64,000 nt of DNA from Schistocephalus solidus (taxonomy: Eukaryota; Platyhelminthes; Cestoda; Diphyllobothriidea; Diphyllobothriidae): NCBI GenBank assembly GCA_017591395.1, contig WEDG01001471.1, positions 49,850-113,849 on the forward strand. Direction: 5' to 3'. A program made the position numbers and the translations under genes. A model generated the notes under the pieces. The model worked only from the letters and a program-made list of their open reading frames with translations, searched no databases and was not told the DNA's origin. Positions 59,942-64,000 of the stretch are shown piece by piece. Numbering within the stretch: the first letter of the stretch is position 1; each line of letters starts with the position of its first letter.

Positions 59942-60014
59942 AGTGTGGGGCTCTTTGTCGGTTCCATTCCATCATATGCTACACGTCGCTATGCGACCGC
60001 CTGCGAGGGCTCTA
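59838..60014. repeat. SINE module pair with the body replaced by an AT palindrome
   Basis: 59838-59887 repeats module P1 of the SINE next door (caacggaacatacatgttcc, agcagatc), 59888-59938 is pure (AT)n, and 59954-60014 repeats P2 (catatgctacacgtcgctat ... gggctcta). The AT tract is bracketed by gagccgcacactatca (59872-59887) and tgatagtgtggggctc (59938-59953), which are inverted with one mismatch, so the whole can fold into a long hairpin. The SINE body is gone. Confidence 0.85.
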
Positions 60015-60743
60015 GTCCCGCCTCCTCAGACCGCTGGGGATCGGAATCGCCCATCGAACGGATTCAACCATTCGGAATCTAGTTATGAGACCGAAAGCCC
60101 CCCTTCCACGAGGTGAGACTTCAAACATCATCTACAGGATCCAATGTGACTCCTGTGAAGTTAACTACGTCGGAGAGACAGGGAAGCGGTTGCAGACCCG
60201 TGTTACCGAACACGTGCGGGCAGTGAGGAGAATGGACCCATTGTCCCTGGTGGCAGAACACTGTGCAAACTCTGGGCACACGTTCGCCTTCCAAAACGCC
60301 GAAATCCTGGGTCGAGAAATGACCGCGTAACCAGGGGAAACAATTGAAGCCTGGCACACGGAGCCTACGTCGATCAACCGTTGTGTCGCCCTTCCGGCAG
60401 CCTACCAGGCCCTCCGGGCGCAGCTCATCGAACGTAAGAGCAAACACGGAATTAGGCCAAACGTGAATTCCACCGCGGGAGAACCTAGGACGGACATGCA
60501 CCTAACCACGCCACAATTCGAGGGCCGACGAAGGCGCAGTCATGATCACCGCCGCATCAATTGCTACCCCGACAAACGAGGAGACATGCACTCAGGACAC
60601 AAACAACACAGGGCGCCAATTAAGGTCAATGCTGACCCAGATAATGGCCGCCCCCCTCAACGAGAGACATGTCAACTGACAGAAATTTCCTCCCCCCCCT
60701 TCTTCACCGTGGTGGCTACAGAGATGATTCCTTTGTGTATGCC
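60015..60743 (+). repeat. 5' pseudo-LTR of the Penelope-like element
   Basis: A 729-bp segment repeated in direct orientation at 62492-63215, starting at tcccgcctcctcagaccgct and ending at gtgtatgcYgg. Outside these limits the two copies have unrelated neighbours. It contains the very end of an RT frame (cctcctcagaccgctgggga), the GIY-YIG nuclease and the start of the following RT frame. Penelope-like elements are known to lie in such partly tandem arrangements, with repeats called pseudo-LTRs. Confidence 0.88.
60085..60460 (+). pseudogene. GIY-YIG endonuclease of the Penelope-like element (5' copy)
   Basis: Cuts target DNA for Penelope retrotransposition. From MRPKAPLPRGETSNIIYRIQ (residues 1-20; the GIY becomes I-I-Y), CDSCEVNYVGETGKRL (YVG; also the C..C typical of this domain), TRVTEHVRAVRRMD (catalytic-arm Arg and the EH), then LSLVAEHCANSGHTFAFQNA and EILGRE. 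After a frameshift at about 60318 it continues RVTRETIEAWHTEP-like and SINRC. (usual R...E.w.....siN.c..lp..Y..lr..L). One frameshift, so close to intact. Upstream the typical linker LRPLG precedes in a different frame. Confidence 0.9.
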
Positions 60744-62470
60744 GGCTTGTCTTACAGGCCACCGGTGAACACGAGTCTGGCCAAACGGTGGGTGATGCAA
60801 CACGGCAGGCGAATGATACGGGCGCTCCTCCAGGACTGCCACCTTCGATTGCGGAAATATAACGGGGTTTTGAGCCAAGCGGTTGCAAAGTGCGCTGAAC
60901 TCATTGGCGAAGACGGAACTAAACTTTTGCGACATGTGATAAGTAGACGAGCCAGAGAATTACGGGCAAAACGAGATGCGGATCTGACGGATAAGCTTCG
61001 AAATATAAGCCACTCACCTGAGGAAGAGACTGATGTCCTAGTCCACAATCTTTCCTCTAAACAGTTGACGCCTGGACAGCTGAAGGTTCTGAGTCATGAG
61101 GTTTGCTTCAATACCACAGACGCCGATCCGGTTAACCTCATTGACACAGTCGAATCAATTCTCAAACAAACCGGGGAATCCGATGAAACAAAAACACCTT
61201 GTTCGGCAACAGGTAACCGCCTTGGTAATGGCAATACAAACCACGCACAATTATTACCAGAGTGGAGCAGGGTGCTGTCAAGAGACTGAGAGCTGACACG
61301 AGTATTGTGATACTACCAGCGGACAAAGGACGTTCTACAGTCGTCTTGGATAAGACCGACTATATTCAGAAGGCCAACAACCCTGCTGGAAGACCGACAG
61401 GCATATCTTCGCTGCGAGGGGTGAACCGATGAAAAAGCTGATGATGCAGCTAGACAAAACGCTTGCCGATATGCAGACAAACAAAGTAATAAGTAAGTCG
61501 GTAAGACTGGCTGTAAAATCCATCTGATGCGGCTGCAGCAAGGTTCTACGGATTACCAAAGTACACAAGGCCGATATTCCCCTCCGTCCAATTGTCTCAT
61601 TGCGTGGTGCACCAACATTCAATCTGGCTAAATGGTTGTTCCGACACCTGAAGTCTCTCACCTCGGGCGCAGCCACAACGGTCACTTCAGCTACTCAGTT
61701 CCTGGAAAGGCTCAGGGGGATGCAACCCATCGCAGACGAGGTCATGGTGTCATTTGATGTCACCTCTCTCTTCACTTCAATCCCGCAGGACTTAGCAGTC
61801 AAAACGGTAAGCGAATTGCTTGAGAAGCGGTACGATGATGCAGGCGAGTCGGTGAAGCGGGGACATCTTGTCCAACTCTTAAAATTCTGTCTTAAGACGT
61901 ACTTCACCTTTGAGGGGACCATGTACGAGCAGATCAGAGGGACGCCAATGGGATCGCCGCTCTCGGGCTTCATCGCTGAGGCAGTTCTCCAAAAGCTTGA
62001 GACTCTGGTTTTCGAAAACTACAAGCCGACGTTTTGGACTCGAAACGTCGACGATACCTTCGTCATCAGCAAGCGAGAAATGATCGACGAATTCCATAGC
62101 GTCCTGAATTCCGTCTTCCGGGAGGGCCGAAATCAACAACCAACTGCCATTCCTGGATGTTATTGTCCATCGAAAATCCAGCGGGCACATAAAACTACGG
62201 TTTTTAGGAAGGCGACCAACACACGCCAAATTCTAAGTTACCACAGTAAGCACCCGTTGTGCCACAAACGCAGCTGTGTGCGAACTCTTTACAGAAGGGC
62301 AGAAACACATTGCAGCGAGTCGGACGACAAAGGGCAGAACTCCGCTACCTCCAGCGCCTTTCATGGCCAACGGATACCCTCGTAACTTCATCGAGCGCAG
62401 CAGGCTGGCCAAACCAATAAAAAATCTGGTAACAGAACAACCAAAAGTCTGGCGTGCACTGCCATACATT
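60669..62470 (+). pseudogene. Penelope-like element reverse transcriptase
   Basis: A 206-codon frame (60669-61289) gives the N-terminal region with VHNLSSKQLTPGQLKVLSHE, VCFNTTDADPVNLIDTVESI. Frameshifts near 61190, 61380 and 61555 separate it from RLRADTSIVILPADKGRSTV (61290-61340) and the 261-codon RT frame 61600-62385: LAKWLFRHLKSL, MVSFDVTSLFTSIPQDLAVK (motif A with catalytic FDV.sLFt), KTYFTFEGTMYEQIRGTPMG, SPLSGFIAEAVLQKLETLVF, and FWTRNVDDTFVISKRE (motif C at 62044-62055). The first residue of YVDD is Asn here. Then FRKATNTRQILSYHSKHPLC, HKRSCVRTLYRRAETHCSES, and a shift to ANGYPRNFIERSRLAKPIKN. Length and order fit Penelope; three to four indels kill it. Confidence 0.93.
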
Positions 62471-62491
62471 GACGGCGTCTCTGAGTCAGTT

Positions 62492-63215
62492 TCCCGCCTC
62501 CTCAGACCGCTGGGATCGGAATCGCCCATCGACCGGATTCAACCATTCGGAATCTAGTTATGAGACCGAAAGCCCCCTTCCACGAGGTGAGACTTCAAAC
62601 ATCATCTACGGATCCAATGCGACTCCTGTGAAGCAACTGCGCTCGCGAGAGACAGGAAGCGGTCGCAAGACCCGTGTTACCGAACACGTGCGGGCAGTGA
62701 GGAGAATGGACCCATTGTCCCTGGTGGCAGAACACTGTGCAAAACTCAGGCACACACCTCGCCTCCGAAACGCCGAAAATCCTGGGTCGAGGAAATGACC
62801 GCGTAACCAGGAAACAACTGAAGCCTGGCACACGGGCTCCGTCGATCAACCGCTGTGTCGCCCTTCCGGCAGCCTACCAGGCCTCCGGGCTGCAGCTCAT
62901 CGAACGTCAGAGCAAACACGGAATTAGGCCAAACGTGAATTCCACCGCGGGAGAACCTAGACGGACATGCACCCAAACCACGCCACAATTCGGGGCCGAC
63001 GAAGGCGCAGTCATGATCACCGCCGCATCAATTGCTACCCCGACAAACGAGGAGACATGCACTCAGGACACAAACAACACAGGGCGCCAATGCAAAGGTC
63101 AATGCTGACCCAGATAATGGCCGCCCTCAACAAGAGACATGTCAATCTGACGAAAATTTCCTCCTCCCCTTCTTCACCGCTGGTGGCTACAGAGATGATT
63201 CCTTTTGTGTATGCT
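62492..63215 (+). repeat. 3' pseudo-LTR of the Penelope-like element, with second GIY-YIG copy
   Basis: Direct repeat of 60015-60743, about 90-95 percent identical by eye, with more single-base indels. Its nuclease region (62555-62800) is a decayed version of the 5' copy: the YVG block is disrupted (aactgcgctcgcgagagac instead of aactacgtcggagagac), and the frame shifts repeatedly after that. The differences show the two ends have diverged after they arose. The right edge adjoins a pyrimidine-rich tail (63218-63250). Confidence 0.88.
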
Positions 63216-63461
63216 GGGCATTTAAGGACTCCCCACCCCGTCCTCCTCTAGTGCACACTGTTAAGGTGAACCCGTACAAACAACCCTGTCACAAACTGGC
63301 TATCACCCCTATAAATACTCGTGAGACGCGGTACGATACTCACCTCCAACGATGGAAGCTTGTATGCTTTTTGAAACGTCAGGACAATATACCTTTAGTC
63401 CCTTAGATCGCCTTTTTCTCTCATTTATGTCCGGGGACACGCATATTCGCTTCAATCAGCA

Positions 63462-63480
63462 TATATATATATATATATAT
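63462..63480. repeat. Short (TA)n tract
   Basis: About 20 bp of alternating AT in an AT-rich spacer between the Penelope element and a LINE fragment. Confidence 0.9.
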
Positions 63481-63483
63481 CCA

Positions 63484-63805
63484 CCTATGTACGAGAACAT
63501 GGTACGTCAATTATTAAACACATTTTATTTTAAGGAAGCAGCTAGCTTCGAAGAAATAAAAAGTTTGAATAAATATAAATCTTCCGGTATGGACGATATT
63601 TAAGCAAAAACTGCGTCATGAACTTCTGCGGAGAGCTGGCAAAACCACTATCCATAATGTGCCAGAGTCATTCGATACTGAAATTCTTCCCGTGAACTGA
63701 AAAACAGCCCACATCAAACCAATTAATCAAATCGGTCATGGTGCACTTGCTACGGACTAAAGACCTGTCAGTCTGACCTCACTGGAATATCCGTCCAGTG
63801 ACCTA
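63484..63805 (+). pseudogene. CR1-group RT N-terminal fragment
   Basis: Plus strand: MYENMVRQLLNTFYFKEAAS, FEEIKSLNKYKSSGMDDI (63550-63600), the entry motif ...l..L...KS.G.D.i, with a stop in place of the next residue. Then, with shifts, ELAKPLSIMCQSHSILKFFP, INQIGHGALATD and RPVSLTS (from nyRPVSLTs). It ends near 63805. Confidence 0.75.
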
Positions 63806-63814
63806 TGCTGGAAC

Positions 63815-63990
63815 AAACATGTTGGGTGAAAAGAGCCTAAGTGTTGTCTTTAGGTAGACGATGATCGAAGGAAAACTTCTTCTTTGAGGCTTCTGTGCTG
63901 CTTGCAGATCGTTCCATCGATAAGCATGCTTAATAAATGACCCCAAGAATTAGGCCTTCAAACACTGTCCAGCACATGTAACTGAACGAA
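63815..63990 (-). pseudogene. CR1-group endonuclease fragment, runs to window end
   Basis: Minus strand, from about 63965 down: LGSFIKHAYRWNDLQAA, PSIIVYLKTTLRLFSPNMF, similar to VVLMGHFSAPSIRWNN and FDHHLLKTTFEALLTN at 59.3 kb, though more decayed (no clear GDFN). Continues upstream beyond the window edge. Confidence 0.6.
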
Positions 63991-64000
63991 GCGCCATGAA

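Noticed and set aside
59772..60082. Open frames through the AT tract
   Set aside because: Same microsatellite artefact.
60121..61048. Minus-strand frames of 87-126 codons over the Penelope element
   Set aside because: Antisense shadows of the GIY-YIG and RT frames.

Overview
This is 64 kb of AT-rich metazoan nuclear DNA made almost entirely of decayed transposable elements. I found no bacterial-style operon, rRNA, functional tRNA, CRISPR array or intact host gene. The mix of CR1-group LINEs, RTE-type LINEs, a Penelope-like element with a GIY-YIG nuclease, a Ty3/gypsy remnant, a hAT copy and tRNA-derived SINEs fits a repeat-rich invertebrate. A flatworm (cestode or trematode) is my best guess, from remembered similarity of the LINE and Penelope types; this is inference.

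Layout: 1-6.7 kb is mostly featureless AT-rich DNA with one SINE (3.1 kb) and a long (TA)n tract (4.9 kb). 6.7-17.4 kb is a pile of CR1-group LINEs in both orientations, inserted into and against each other; the copy at 13.7-17.2 kb (minus) is the most complete. 18.1-19.0 kb is a large inverted repeat whose arm recurs at 25.5 kb. 19.3 kb holds a 115-codon acidic ORF that looks transposon-derived. 20.6-21.7 kb is the 3' end of a gypsy element (integrase, polypurine tract, start of an LTR). 21.7-24.7 kb is a second long CR1 (minus), followed by 'family A' LINE copies (24.9-26.3 kb) and a duplicated unexplained block 'X' (26.3 and 30.7 kb). 28-29.5 kb is another minus LINE. 31.2-32.5 kb holds an ORF1-like and an RT fragment, running into a ~230-bp tandem array (32.5-33.8 kb). 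34-35.5 kb and 37.8-40.9 kb carry RTE-type and related RTs. 44.4-45.4 kb is a complete-ended hAT copy with 8-bp target-site duplications. 48.8-56.2 kb has plus-strand CR1 copies. 57.3-59.5 kb has minus CR1 copies. 59.5-63.2 kb has a SINE cluster abutting a Penelope-like element bounded by ~725-bp direct repeats (pseudo-LTRs). The last kilobase has two more LINE scraps.

How the parts work together: each autonomous family once encoded its own mobility proteins (APE endonuclease plus RT for CR1/RTE, RT plus GIY-YIG for Penelope, integrase for gypsy, transposase for hAT). Every copy here is broken by stops or frameshifts, several have lost catalytic residues, and the SINEs depend on LINE machinery by nature. 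The order of nested insertions is the main biological information in the window.
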